DNA of 64,000 bases, from assembly GCA_035647615.1 (NCBI GenBank), contig DASRND010000025.1:62001-126000 (forward strand), in the 5' to 3' direction. Both the position numbers and the translations under genes were made by a program. The stretch's first letter is position 1. Each line of letters begins with the position of its first letter. Under the pieces are notes generated by a model. It saw only the letters and a program-made list of their open reading frames with translations, was not told the origin of the DNA and ran no database searches. Of the stretch, positions 25,200-34,421 are shown one piece after another. This DNA comes from Bacteroidales bacterium (lineage in GTDB: Bacteria; Bacteroidota; Bacteroidia; Bacteroidales; 4484-276).

Positions 25200-26459
25200 A
25201 TGATAATGAATATCCTGATTAAGAACATTAAAACACTCGTCCAGGTTGATAACTCGCTACGGAGCAAAGCTTCTGGTAAGGAAATGTCGGAGCTGGGAAC
25301 CATCGACGATGCCTTTATTTACCTGTCGGATGGCAAAATCAACAAATTTGGTAAGATGACTGATTTGTCGAAGTTGCCTGAGTTGCAAAACCAAAACAAT
25401 TATCAAACGATAGATGCTGCCGGCGGAATGGTGTTCCCTGCATTCTGCGATTCGCATACACATTTGGTGTATCCGGCCAGCCGCGAAATAGAATACATCG
25501 ATAAGATAAAAGGACTTTCTTACGAAGAGATAGCAAAACGGGGCGGGGGCATTCTTAACAGCGCCCGCAAGCTGCAGGAGATGTCGGAGGAAGAACTCAC
25601 GGAGGATGCACTCGGGCGGTTGCAAGAGATTACCCGATACGGTACCGGTGCCGTGGAGATCAAAAGCGGCTATGGCCTCACCACCGAAAGTGAGCTGAAG
25701 ATGCTGCGCGTCATCCGCCGCCTCAAAGAGCTGTCGCCGCTCACCATCGTTTCTACTTTTCTGGGAGCGCATGCCGTTCCGCTGGATTACAAAGGAAGAC
25801 AGGAAGAGTATGTGGATATGATTATTAATGAGATGATCCCGGTAGTGGCCTCCGAGGAACTTGCCGACTACATTGACGTCTTCTGCGATCGTGGCTTTTT
25901 TACTGTCGAAGATACCGATCGCATCCTGAATGCAGGGATGAAATACGGGCTGCCACCAAAGATTCATGCCAACGAACTCGACTATTCCGGAGGCATACAG
26001 GTAGGTGTGAAATATGGTGCGCTGTCGGTGGACCATCTGGAATACACCGGTGATGCTGAGATACAGGCGCTGCTTGGCTCCGATACGATGCCGACTATTT
26101 TACCCGGAGCTGCATTTTTTCTGAACATGCAGCTGTCGCCAGCCCGCCGTATGATTGATGCAGGACTGCCCGTAGCGATGGCCAGCGATTTTAACCCCGG
26201 CTCTTCACCGTCGGGCAACATGCAGCTTATCCTCTCGATGGCTTGCATACTCTACCGCCTCACACCCGAAGAAGCCATCAACGCTACCACCCTCAACACC
26301 GCCTATGCCATGGGCCTCAGCGACGAGCTGGGCACCATCGCCATCGGCAAAAAAGCCAATCTTTTCATCACCCGACCCATACCTTCCATAGCCTACATGC
26401 CCTATTATTTTGGTGCGAATAAAGTGGAAAAGGTGATTTTAAATGGGAAGATTGTGTAA
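25200..26459 (+). CDS. hutI: Imidazolonepropionase
   Basis: A 419-aa amidohydrolase that opens the ring of 4-imidazolone-5-propanoate to give N-formimino-L-glutamate in histidine breakdown. The metal motif HTH is at H86/H88 (CDSHTHLVYPASRE.EY). ETKSGYGL appears here as EIKSGYGLT, and NELDYSGG, VDHLEYT and SDFNPGSSPSGNM carry the remaining metal and substrate residues. Two starts (25200, 25206) are possible. The other hut genes (hutH, hutU, hutG) are not in the window, so this is an isolated pathway gene. Confidence 0.95.
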   Translation: MIMNILIKNIKTLVQVDNSLRSKASGKEMSELGTIDDAFIYLSDGKINKFGKMTDLSKLPELQNQNNYQTIDAAGGMVFPAFCDSHTHLVYPASREIEYIDKIKGLSYEEIAKRGGGILNSARKLQEMSEEELTEDALGRLQEITRYGTGAVEIKSGYGLTTESELKMLRVIRRLKELSPLTIVSTFLGAHAVPLDYKGRQEEYVDMIINEMIPVVASEELADYIDVFCDRGFFTVEDTDRILNAGMKYGLPPKIHANELDYSGGIQVGVKYGALSVDHLEYTGDAEIQALLGSDTMPTILPGAAFFLNMQLSPARRMIDAGLPVAMASDFNPGSSPSGNMQLILSMACILYRLTPEEAINATTLNTAYAMGLSDELGTIAIGKKANLFITRPIPSIAYMPYYFGANKVEKVILNGKIV

Positions 26460-26593
26460 AGAAAAGCCAGGTGCGAAGAGTAACATCGAAGGGGATTTGT
26501 AGCTCTCTTAGAATTACATCCAAACTTTTTTCACCAATTAATACAAAAGAAGTTTTCTGTTTTTATCGTGATCAACAATTAATACCTTTCGTT

Positions 26594-28357
26594 ATGAAAA
26601 AGATCATTTTCATCTGTTTACTTTTTCTGGGAAACATGGCCGTGGTTTTTGGCCAGCCTCTTTCTTACACACGACTAACCAATGGGCTTACAACACCGGA
26701 GTTCGATAAGGGGCGCAGCGGTTTCTGTATGGATGATATCAATATGGACGGCCATATCGACATCCTCACCGTTGGCGATCATGGGTCGCCTAATTTCGGA
26801 ACAACACAGCACGGCATCATCGTGTGGTTTGGTGACGGACATGGGAATTTTGAAAACTTTATGAATGGGGATTTTGGATACGGTTCAATTGTCGTTGGCG
26901 ACGTGAATGGCGACGGACACAAAGACGTTGGTTATGGCATCCACCACAACTACTCTTCCACCAACTTTGGCGATCAGATTCTTGAGGTGGCTCTTGGCGA
27001 TGGCACCGCTCAAAACTGGACTACCTGGGACGAAGGTTTGGCCACCAATGGCGAGACCTATGGCATGTCGGGGGTCGATTTTGGGGATGTGGACAACGAC
27101 GGCGATCTCGACCTCGTAAGTATTTCCTTTGGGGCAGGGGCAGGCGTGCATGTTTATCTTAACCAGGGCGATGGTACCTGGCAACATAGCTTTGGGTTTC
27201 TTGATGGTAATTCAGAAAATCAGGTGGAGTTTGCTGATTTTAACAATGATGGTTATCTCGATTTTGCAGCAGCTCATGCTTTTGGCACGGTTTATTTTGG
27301 TGACGGAACGGGCAATTTCGTCAATAACGACCTTGGTTTACCGGCACTTGGAGCTTCTTCCAGCTTCCGAAGTATTTCAACCGGCGATGTTAATAATGAC
27401 GGAGCGGGTGACCTTGCTTTGGTGCTGGTTGACGGAAGTGCTAAAGTGTTCGTTTGGGCTGATTTCGATGAACAATGGGTAGACTTTTCGGGTAACTTGC
27501 CCACCGGTGGCGATTATAGCTATGTTGCTTTGGAAGATATGAACAGCGATGGTTTTATTGATTTGATCGGAATGAGCAACACGGCTGTTGATATTTTTCT
27601 CGGCGACGGGACCGGCAACTGGACATTAGATGCGTCGGTTACAATTCCTGAAAGTGGAACTCCCAAGGCTTTCCAAGTCGGTGGTGACCTGGACAACAAT
27701 GGCCGCCCCGACATGGTGATGCTTACGCTGACAGGTTCGTTCTATAGTTATAAAAATAAGATGTTTTGTTTTAAAGAAAGCTCTGCTGCCGAAAGTTTGT
27801 GGATTCAACCACGTTTTCCGCGGGGCGGCGAAAATTTCCATCCTGGCACTGCACATTTTATCAAATGGGCTTCTGCGGTACCCGCCGAGGGGAGCAGTCT
27901 TGTCGACATCGAAATATCTGCCTTTGGTCCTGATGGCCCCTGGTGGCTGTTAGCGCAGGATTTGCCCAATAACGGCAAACACCAATGGGTTATTCCCGAT
28001 TATGGCTCCGATCAGGTCCATCTGCGTCTAATCGTAAAAAGTGAACAATTTGGTGCTGATACCACCACCAGTGCTGCTTTTAACATTTTTGGCGAGCCTA
28101 CCAGCGTTGCCAATTCCAAGCCAGCGAATCAGCTACTTCTGTTTCCCAATCCTGGCTCAGACCACATTTATTTAAACGATGTCACCAATATCAAAAGCAT
28201 TAGTTTTTTTGATGGTAAAGGAATTGAGGTAAGCGTAATTCATAATCCTTCTGATGCCGTCAATGTTTCGCAACTTCCCCGTGGATTGTATTATTTGCGT
28301 TTTATCTTTAATGATGGCACCATCAGAAATGAAAAGTGGATGAAGGTATACAAATAG
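26594..28357 (+). CDS. FG-GAP/VCBS repeat protein, T9SS cargo
   Basis: A 587-aa secreted protein. The signal peptide is MKKIIFICLLFLGNMAVVFG; the frame is open upstream from a GTG at 26471, but the signal peptide fixes the start at 26594. At least seven calcium-binding loops of the type DxNxDGxxD recur from residue about 45 to 375 (DINMDGHID, DVNGDGHKD, DVDNDGDLD, DFNNDGYLD, DVNNDGAGD, DMNSDGFID, DLDNNGRPD), consistent with a beta-propeller. An Ig-like domain and a T9SS sorting domain (LLFPNPGSDHIYL to the end) follow. Probably surface adhesion or binding; no catalytic motif. Confidence 0.88.
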   Translation: MKKIIFICLLFLGNMAVVFGQPLSYTRLTNGLTTPEFDKGRSGFCMDDINMDGHIDILTVGDHGSPNFGTTQHGIIVWFGDGHGNFENFMNGDFGYGSIVVGDVNGDGHKDVGYGIHHNYSSTNFGDQILEVALGDGTAQNWTTWDEGLATNGETYGMSGVDFGDVDNDGDLDLVSISFGAGAGVHVYLNQGDGTWQHSFGFLDGNSENQVEFADFNNDGYLDFAAAHAFGTVYFGDGTGNFVNNDLGLPALGASSSFRSISTGDVNNDGAGDLALVLVDGSAKVFVWADFDEQWVDFSGNLPTGGDYSYVALEDMNSDGFIDLIGMSNTAVDIFLGDGTGNWTLDASVTIPESGTPKAFQVGGDLDNNGRPDMVMLTLTGSFYSYKNKMFCFKESSAAESLWIQPRFPRGGENFHPGTAHFIKWASAVPAEGSSLVDIEISAFGPDGPWWLLAQDLPNNGKHQWVIPDYGSDQVHLRLIVKSEQFGADTTTSAAFNIFGEPTSVANSKPANQLLLFPNPGSDHIYLNDVTNIKSISFFDGKGIEVSVIHNPSDAVNVSQLPRGLYYLRFIFNDGTIRNEKWMKVYK

Positions 28358-28405
28358 TGACTGAAAGATAACTCCGACAACAGCAGAAAGAAGAACCTCA
28401 AAAAT

Positions 28406-28445
28406 AAAAACCGGATCAAGGCGAAAGCAATGATCCGGTTTTATT
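28406..28445. terminator. bidirectional terminator between FG-GAP and C25 genes
   Basis: AACCGGATCA and TGATCCGGTT form a 10-bp stem with a 12-base loop, A-rich on the left and T-rich on the right. It serves two convergent genes. Confidence 0.75.
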
Positions 28446-28464
28446 ATTAATAACTAAAAGATTT

Positions 28465-31400
28465 TTATCTGATCGTAACCTTATGAACGGAAACGTTTTC
28501 TCCGTCAGTGATTTTTACAAAATACATCCCTGCGGATAGCTGGCTGACGTCGATCCGTTCGTGTTGGCTGCAATTAACCTTGCTCAGCATCTTAACGCCT
28601 GTCGGGCTCATTATTTCGATGTTGCTGCCACCAGCAATTTCCAAATTCAGAACATTGCCAGCCGGATTGGGCCAAATGCTGATGCTCCGGTTTTCCTGAT
28701 TGCCGGTTCCGGTGGTTGGGCTTCCAAACTCTTCGGTGGCCGGATAGAGGTAGAAATCCAGCGTAGTAGTACCGCCATTCACCAATTCCAAATTGTAAAT
28801 GGATGATTGCAGATAGTCGGGGGCATCACACACCAGTTGGTAAGTGCCGCCTGGCAAACTCAGCGAGTAGTGGCTGCCAAAAGGAGTGGCGTAGGTCACC
28901 GCTCCAAAATCCCCATTGAGTGCCGATACCCAGGCGTTAGGTATAGATAGGTTGGTGGTTGCATCGCGCACCATTCCCTGAACCTTCCCGATAAATCCAC
29001 CAATTTTCACCTGCACCGGATTACAGTGTTCTGATTCGCCTTCGGCGTAAAGAGCTGTAACGGCATACCAGTAGCTGCCTTCGGAGCAGTTGGCATCGAT
29101 CCATGCGGTTTGTGTTACCATTTGATCAACCATCAAACCATCCCGGTAAACATTGTAACCGTTAAGCGTGAGTCGCTCGGGGGCGGCCCAGGTGAGGGTT
29201 ACATCATCGCCGCTAACCTGTGCTGTAAGATTTTGGGGCGGTGGCAAATTCATTGGTTGGCCAATAATAACGGTGTAATCTTCTACTTCGCCATAACTTG
29301 AATTGCCACATGGCGCCGGAGCGGAGCTGTAGGTCATGCGTACGCGCATACGATACTGGCCGGATTGCTGCCCTGCGGGAGCAACAATATTTCCGGTAAA
29401 TGTTGCGCCGCCGCCGTTACTTGTCAGCACGAAGGTCTCGTTGGAGTTGCTGCCTAAATCTTTGTCAAGATTCCAGTCGATCCATACGGTAACTTTGTCG
29501 CTGCTCCAGGCATTTCCGTTTGTGATCGTAATAGGCACAGGTACGCCAGGTTCCAGCGTAGTAGTAATGTTGGTGTAATTAGCCACACCGCCCTGCCATG
29601 AGCTGCTGTTATTGATGTCGCCAAAAACAACTTTAGAGATGTATTCGTCATTGTAGGTTGTAGAAGCCTCGCAGTAATCAGCGAAAAGAATCGACAGAAC
29701 ATCCTGTTGGTTGATGCCCATATTTGCGGTCATATTGATATTCAGTTCAGCCGTGTGACCAAAGGGTGTATTGGCAGCAGCATGAACCGTAAAGCTTGCT
29801 GTGCCGGTATTACCTGAGGTTAAATCACCAATTAGCTGTGGTGTTGTGGTAAGCACAGATACGTATGGATCGGTACTTTGGAGTTGTGCCTTCACACCAA
29901 AAGCATCAGCGCTGCCATTGTTGGCAATAGTTGCTGTAAGCACTGCTGTTTCGCCCGGATCTAAGAATCCATTGTTGTTGCCAGCAGCATCATTAATCAC
30001 AAACGAATCGTATTCGAGCAAAGCCGAATAAGCCATGATTGTACACTGGCTTTCCCAGGTAGCAGAGCCTGTGGCCACAACGTTAATCGTTATGGGATGG
30101 CCTTCGGGAACATCGCCAGCAATGGTAAAAGCAAAGGCATTGCTGATGGTCTTGGTTGCTCCGGCAGCAATATTGCCAAAGTTATGCGATCCGTCGGTGA
30201 TGGTGATGTAAGGATCGGTGGAGGTGATGGTTACCATTACATTATTAGCTATGGCAACGCCCACATTCTTCAAGGTGAAATCGAGCAGCACGTCACCATC
30301 AGAATATTCGAGGATGCCATTGTTGTTGCCGTTCACGTCTTTGATTGCATGATTATTATAAATAACATAGGGGCCTGTAGGAGGGATGCACTGAATGGTT
30401 TCGTCGATGGTTGCGCAGTTAAAAGCTGTAACTACTAATTGCACATCGCCGGGCAGAAAGTTGTTGGGGATAGAAACGAAACCAGCAGCATTGCTCATAG
30501 CCGAAATCGTGGTTCCATTTTGCGAAAGCGCTACCATGGCGTCAGCCACTGGAACTCCATTTTTTGAAATGGTAGTTTCAAAGGGTGTTCCTACCAGCAT
30601 TACGTTGTTGCTATGGGTAAGGTTGGCGGGGGTGGCGGTGCGTATCTGCATGGATGGGTCGCCAAAGAGAATCCAGGTTTGCGCCGTTTCCAGGTCGCCA
30701 GGCGATTCGGTAATCATCAGCACCAGTCCATTAAAAACGATCGAGCCGAAGCTGTGACGTCCTTCGGTGGTGGTGATTCCGTTTTGTCCGGGATGCAGGT
30801 TGTAGTCGTAGCCACCGATGACAAGATCATTAAAATAATCCTGTCCGCGCATGGGCGGATCCCATGATTGGTTGATGGTGGACATCACCGTTCCAACCGC
30901 GCCGCCGCCCTGCTGGTTCATCCAGGCTTCGGCGAAGCAGTAGGTGCTATGATAGGCGCCATTAACGCAGGCAACAGAGAAAATAATGGGCAGCTTGGTG
31001 CCATTGGTCAGGCTGGCGATGTGGCTGTTGCTGAAGCCGGAGCTTCCCCATGAAGTCGATGAGCCGTGGCCGCAATAGTTCATAACACTGGTGCCCGTTT
31101 GCAAAGCCGCCGTTACCATGGTAGGATTTGCTGCCGGGTCGTAGATGGCGTTGTGCACGTTATAGGTGAACTGGCTGAGTTTGTCGTCGTAGATAATCTG
31201 AATGTGCTCGTAGTCGTATTCACCATCGTCACCGGTGCCCTGGCTGCTGGCCACGCCGGTGGCTTTGCTGTACCAGTTGGCACCCAGGTCGGGCTCTTTT
31301 TCGTAGGTTACAATTTTATTTACCTGTGTTGCTACTCCGGCGGCGCTGTTGGCTGCCAGACGTCCCACACAAATATCAAAATAGTTGTCGTTGCCCACCA

Positions 31401-32331
31401 CGCAGCCTGTCACCGGGTCGGTAGGAGTGTTGCCGCTGCTGGCGCATTTTATATCCGCCCAGTCGCCAACCAGCAAAACGTACAGAATGTTGTTGTTGGC
31501 GTTGTATTGGGTCTGAACAAGGTTGTCCACATTGGTGCCGGTGGCCACCACTTCTTTGTGCACCACAAAACCTTTTTGCTGTTTCCAGTCGATGTAGGGC
31601 TGCATAGCTGCCTCGTCGCGGGCGGTGCAGTAAATCAGGATTTCGCCATTGTCGGCAATGGTCAGATCGGTAATAGGAGAGGTGTAATTAATAAATGCAC
31701 TTTCGTAAATACCAATCATCTCACGAAGCGGAATATCGGTGGTTGCGTGGTGCGGATTCACGGCCGGTGCATCGTTTTCGATGAGTTGCACCGTCATGGT
31801 GTGATACACCCGCAGGATGTTGCGTGCGGGATTGTAGCGCACCGGATAAACGGTAACGGTGGCGCCTCTCACATCTTTAATAATATAAGGTGAAGTGATT
31901 TCGGCATCCTCAGCAGGATAAAACCTGTCGGTGACCGACTTTGGGTCGATGACGTAGGGGATGGTCGAAGGATCCTGATCACGATAAATTACTCCTCGCG
32001 AAGGCAACATCGGGTGGGTGAGTTGGTAATCGGTGTAGCTGCCCGGATTCACCTTCAGATCATAACTCTTGGTATTGCCCAGTTGGAGCGCCGAAGTGGC
32101 AAACGGAATTTCAGCCCAGCCGGCCTGCTCGGTGTGCAGCCTGAAATCAGTAATCAGCTGTTGATAAGTTACGCCATCGTAAACAACCTCATCGAGCTGT
32201 ATTTCGCCGGTTGTAAAAAGCAGCTCCATGCTTTTCGCATCGGGCTGATTGTAAACAACTTCAAAGCCCTTGTCGGCAGCAATGAGCTGCATGCATGAAA
32301 GCATTAAAATAGTAAAGATCAGTCGTTTCAT
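28465..32331 (-). CDS. C25 gingipain-like cysteine peptidase, T9SS cargo
   Basis: A 1288-aa secreted protease. Signal peptide 1-19; gingipain propeptide-like region to about 210; peptidase domain about 225-560 with the His-Cys dyad H422 (NYCGHGSSTSW) and C455 (FSVACVNGAYH). Later modules are CARDB-like Ig repeats (about 660-900), a GEVED domain (about 935-1010, SSYGEVEDYTV), a fibronectin type III domain (PPPQNLTAQVSGDDVTLTW), a carboxypeptidase-regulatory-like domain (GKVQGMVRDATTNLSIPNA) and a T9SS sorting domain (SIWPNPAGNVLNL). Family members cleave after Arg or Lys, but specificity here is not predictable. It is much longer than Porphyromonas gingipain catalytic units because of the modules. 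Confidence 0.94.
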   Translation of the reverse strand: MKRLIFTILMLSCMQLIAADKGFEVVYNQPDAKSMELLFTTGEIQLDEVVYDGVTYQQLITDFRLHTEQAGWAEIPFATSALQLGNTKSYDLKVNPGSYTDYQLTHPMLPSRGVIYRDQDPSTIPYVIDPKSVTDRFYPAEDAEITSPYIIKDVRGATVTVYPVRYNPARNILRVYHTMTVQLIENDAPAVNPHHATTDIPLREMIGIYESAFINYTSPITDLTIADNGEILIYCTARDEAAMQPYIDWKQQKGFVVHKEVVATGTNVDNLVQTQYNANNNILYVLLVGDWADIKCASSGNTPTDPVTGCVVGNDNYFDICVGRLAANSAAGVATQVNKIVTYEKEPDLGANWYSKATGVASSQGTGDDGEYDYEHIQIIYDDKLSQFTYNVHNAIYDPAANPTMVTAALQTGTSVMNYCGHGSSTSWGSSGFSNSHIASLTNGTKLPIIFSVACVNGAYHSTYCFAEAWMNQQGGGAVGTVMSTINQSWDPPMRGQDYFNDLVIGGYDYNLHPGQNGITTTEGRHSFGSIVFNGLVLMITESPGDLETAQTWILFGDPSMQIRTATPANLTHSNNVMLVGTPFETTISKNGVPVADAMVALSQNGTTISAMSNAAGFVSIPNNFLPGDVQLVVTAFNCATIDETIQCIPPTGPYVIYNNHAIKDVNGNNNGILEYSDGDVLLDFTLKNVGVAIANNVMVTITSTDPYITITDGSHNFGNIAAGATKTISNAFAFTIAGDVPEGHPITINVVATGSATWESQCTIMAYSALLEYDSFVINDAAGNNNGFLDPGETAVLTATIANNGSADAFGVKAQLQSTDPYVSVLTTTPQLIGDLTSGNTGTASFTVHAAANTPFGHTAELNINMTANMGINQQDVLSILFADYCEASTTYNDEYISKVVFGDINNSSSWQGGVANYTNITTTLEPGVPVPITITNGNAWSSDKVTVWIDWNLDKDLGSNSNETFVLTSNGGGATFTGNIVAPAGQQSGQYRMRVRMTYSSAPAPCGNSSYGEVEDYTVIIGQPMNLPPPQNLTAQVSGDDVTLTWAAPERLTLNGYNVYRDGLMVDQMVTQTAWIDANCSEGSYWYAVTALYAEGESEHCNPVQVKIGGFIGKVQGMVRDATTNLSIPNAWVSALNGDFGAVTYATPFGSHYSLSLPGGTYQLVCDAPDYLQSSIYNLELVNGGTTTLDFYLYPATEEFGSPTTGTGNQENRSISIWPNPAGNVLNLEIAGGSNIEIMSPTGVKMLSKVNCSQHERIDVSQLSAGMYFVKITDGENVSVHKVTIR

Positions 32332-32473
32332 AAAGTAAAAATTTTGGTTAATAATGATTAAAAATTTGTTTTAGAAAAAGCGGCTCAAGATACAACTATT
32401 TCAAAAATCGTGACACCGGATGATAAGAAAAACAAGGTAGCCAAAGACAGGTCACGGTGTAAATTGCAAAAGA

Positions 32474-32501
32474 ATAAAAGACAAAAGATAAAAGACAAAA
32501 G
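32474..32501 (+). repeat. 14-bp purine-rich tandem repeat
   Basis: ATAAAAGACAAAAG occurs twice in tandem inside a longer A/G-rich tract (about 32455-32525), followed by two copies of CAACCCGA. The gap 32332-32607 contains no gene. Confidence 0.6.
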
Positions 32502-32607
32502 AAAAAAGGGAAAAGATAAAGTAGTTCCAAAAAAACAAGCAACCCGACAACCCGACACTTTACTGGCATGTCGGATGTCCACTCGCAGCACAAAGAGAAT
32601 TTTGCGC

Positions 32608-32643
32608 TTTGTACCTGATGTCTTTCCGAAAAAGCTACATTTG
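32608..32643 (+). promoter_or_regulatory. promoter for zinc-ribbon/DUF4105 pair
   Basis: TACATTTG (32636-32643) with TTTG at 32608-32611, 24 bases apart; start near 32650, ahead of the ATG at 32666. Confidence 0.55.
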
Positions 32644-32665
32644 TGGAGTATTAATAAAATTACCG

Positions 32666-33046
32666 ATGATGTCAGAAGTCAATCCGGAAACCGGTCAGCG
32701 CACCTGTCCCGAATGTGGAGAACCCATCGTAGGGCGCGCCGACAAGAAGTTTTGTAGCGATATGTGTCGCAACGCCTGGAACAACAAGCAAAACCGCACC
32801 ACCACCAACTACATGCGTCGCATCAACGCCATCCTGCGCCGAAACCGTCAGATACTGAGCGATCTGGTGCCCGGCGAAAAGCACACCGTGCACAAGGAAA
32901 TGTTGGTGAAGCAGGGTTTTGTCTTCGATTATTTTACCAATACCTACACCACCAAGACTGGACGCATTTATTACTTTTGCTACGAAATGGGATACCTGCC
33001 AATCGATAACGATTTTTATGCTGTGGTCAGACGCAATGAACAATAA
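32666..33046 (+). CDS. Small zinc-ribbon protein of unknown function
   Basis: A 126-aa cytoplasmic protein. Residues about 13-37 hold a four-cysteine zinc ribbon, CPECGEPIVGRADKKFCSDMC, ending CRNAWNNKQ, similar to DUF2116-like ribbons. A basic helix (TTNYMRRINAILRRNRQIL) and a short alpha/beta tail (GFVFDYFTNTYTTKTGRIYYFCYEMGYL, quoted here as starting GFVFDY) follow. ATGATG gives two equivalent starts; the longer upstream frame overlaps the promoter. It overlaps the DUF4105 gene by 11 bases. The basic region and ribbon suggest nucleic-acid binding; no function is established. Confidence 0.8.
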   Translation: MMSEVNPETGQRTCPECGEPIVGRADKKFCSDMCRNAWNNKQNRTTTNYMRRINAILRRNRQILSDLVPGEKHTVHKEMLVKQGFVFDYFTNTYTTKTGRIYYFCYEMGYLPIDNDFYAVVRRNEQ

Positions 33047-34253
33047 ATTTAAAACTACTTCTGTGAAATGGATGCTGATTTTAGTGTTCGGAGCATTCTA
33101 CCTGGCTGTTAATGGCCAATCACCAAAATTTACACTTGTGCCAGTGCAACCACCCCTCGAGGTTTCGATACTGACCAGCGGTCCCGGCTCCGAAATTTAC
33201 GCGCTTTTTGGCCACACCGCTTTGCGTGTGCGCGATGAGCAATCCGGCGCAGACTACGTTTACAACTTTGGCACCTTCGATGAAGACACCGACGGATTCT
33301 ATCGGAAATTTCTTGCCGGAACGCTCAAATACAAAATTACCCGCTCCACTTACCAGCAATACATGGCCGAATATATCGCCGACAATCGCTGGGTTTATGA
33401 GCAGCAGGTGCTTGCCGATCCTTTGGCACTTCAGCTTCTGGTCGATTCGCTAAGTACTTTGCTCCTGCCCGAAAATCGCAGTTATCTCTATGGTTTTTTT
33501 ACCAACAACTGCTCTACGCGTGTTTTTGATCTGGTGTTGTTTTTTGCACAGAATCGGGTTTCGTCCGACACGCTGCTAAAATCTACCGGCATTACTTACC
33601 GACGCGCGCTTAAACCCTACATTGCAGGTTATGCATGGCTGAATGTTGGCATCAATTTTTTGCTTGGTCCTTTTGCCGACCAGCCGATGTCGCGGCTGCA
33701 AAGCACTTTCCTGCCCGAAAGCCTCATGCACGTCGCTGCCAACATCGGAGTTGCCACACTGCCACTAAGCCTTTTCGATGGAACCTTCGCACCGCCGGCA
33801 CTGCTGGAATCCAACGTCCCAATAATTCTCTTTTGGATGCTTTTGCTGGTGCTGATTGCCGAAGCGTTTGTTATGAAACCTTCCGTGCGCCGCAGCGATA
33901 TCATCGACATGATTTTATTTGCATTCAGCGCCCTCCTCGGATTGCTGCTTTTGTCGCTTTGGCTGTGGAGTCTTCATGTGCCTTTGCATCTCAATTTTAA
34001 CCTGCTTTGGGCAAATCCGCTCAATGTGCTGGCTATTTGGGCTATTGCCACCCGCCGCAAACTGCTCCTGCGTATATGGCTCATCATCTATCTTCTAATG
34101 CTCTCTTTTATGATCATCAACTGGTCGCGTATGCCGCAGGTATTCCCGCTTGAACTTATGCCTGTAGTAACGCTGCTTGCTTTTCGTACTGTAAATCGCC
34201 TGTTTCGCTTTCGCAAAATAGAAACCAGAGTGGAGGAAGAAGTGATGGTATAG
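33036..34253 (+). CDS. DUF4105 membrane protein
   Basis: A 405-aa protein with a signal or anchor helix (KWMLILVFGAFYLAV), a DUF4105 (Lnb N-terminal periplasmic) domain from about 30 to 190 including GPGSEIYALFGHTALRV and FFTNNCSTRV, and five hydrophobic helices in the C-terminal half (about 270-390). The conserved His and Asn-Cys of the N-terminal part resemble a papain-like/NlpC fold, so a lipid- or peptide-linked hydrolase role is possible but unproven. The start at 33036 lies inside the end of the zinc-ribbon gene, so the two are translationally linked. Confidence 0.85.
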   Translation: MNNKFKTTSVKWMLILVFGAFYLAVNGQSPKFTLVPVQPPLEVSILTSGPGSEIYALFGHTALRVRDEQSGADYVYNFGTFDEDTDGFYRKFLAGTLKYKITRSTYQQYMAEYIADNRWVYEQQVLADPLALQLLVDSLSTLLLPENRSYLYGFFTNNCSTRVFDLVLFFAQNRVSSDTLLKSTGITYRRALKPYIAGYAWLNVGINFLLGPFADQPMSRLQSTFLPESLMHVAANIGVATLPLSLFDGTFAPPALLESNVPIILFWMLLLVLIAEAFVMKPSVRRSDIIDMILFAFSALLGLLLLSLWLWSLHVPLHLNFNLLWANPLNVLAIWAIATRRKLLLRIWLIIYLLMLSFMIINWSRMPQVFPLELMPVVTLLAFRTVNRLFRFRKIETRVEEEVMV

Positions 34254-34421
34254 GTCGTCTAAATGAGAAATTTTATCGGGTTGTCAAATCGTCAAAATTG
34301 ATCGTAGGCCTACAATATCTTTTTATAATTTGGCGGCTGACGGCTTTCCGCTATAGCTGTTTTCCATTGACATTAGCGGCTTTGCGATAATTTTTCTTCT
34401 TTTTAAGAAAACAAAAGCTTT

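Noticed and set aside
31066..31893. 275-aa plus-strand frame inside the C25 gene
   Set aside because: Antisense shadow; no start signal or domain.
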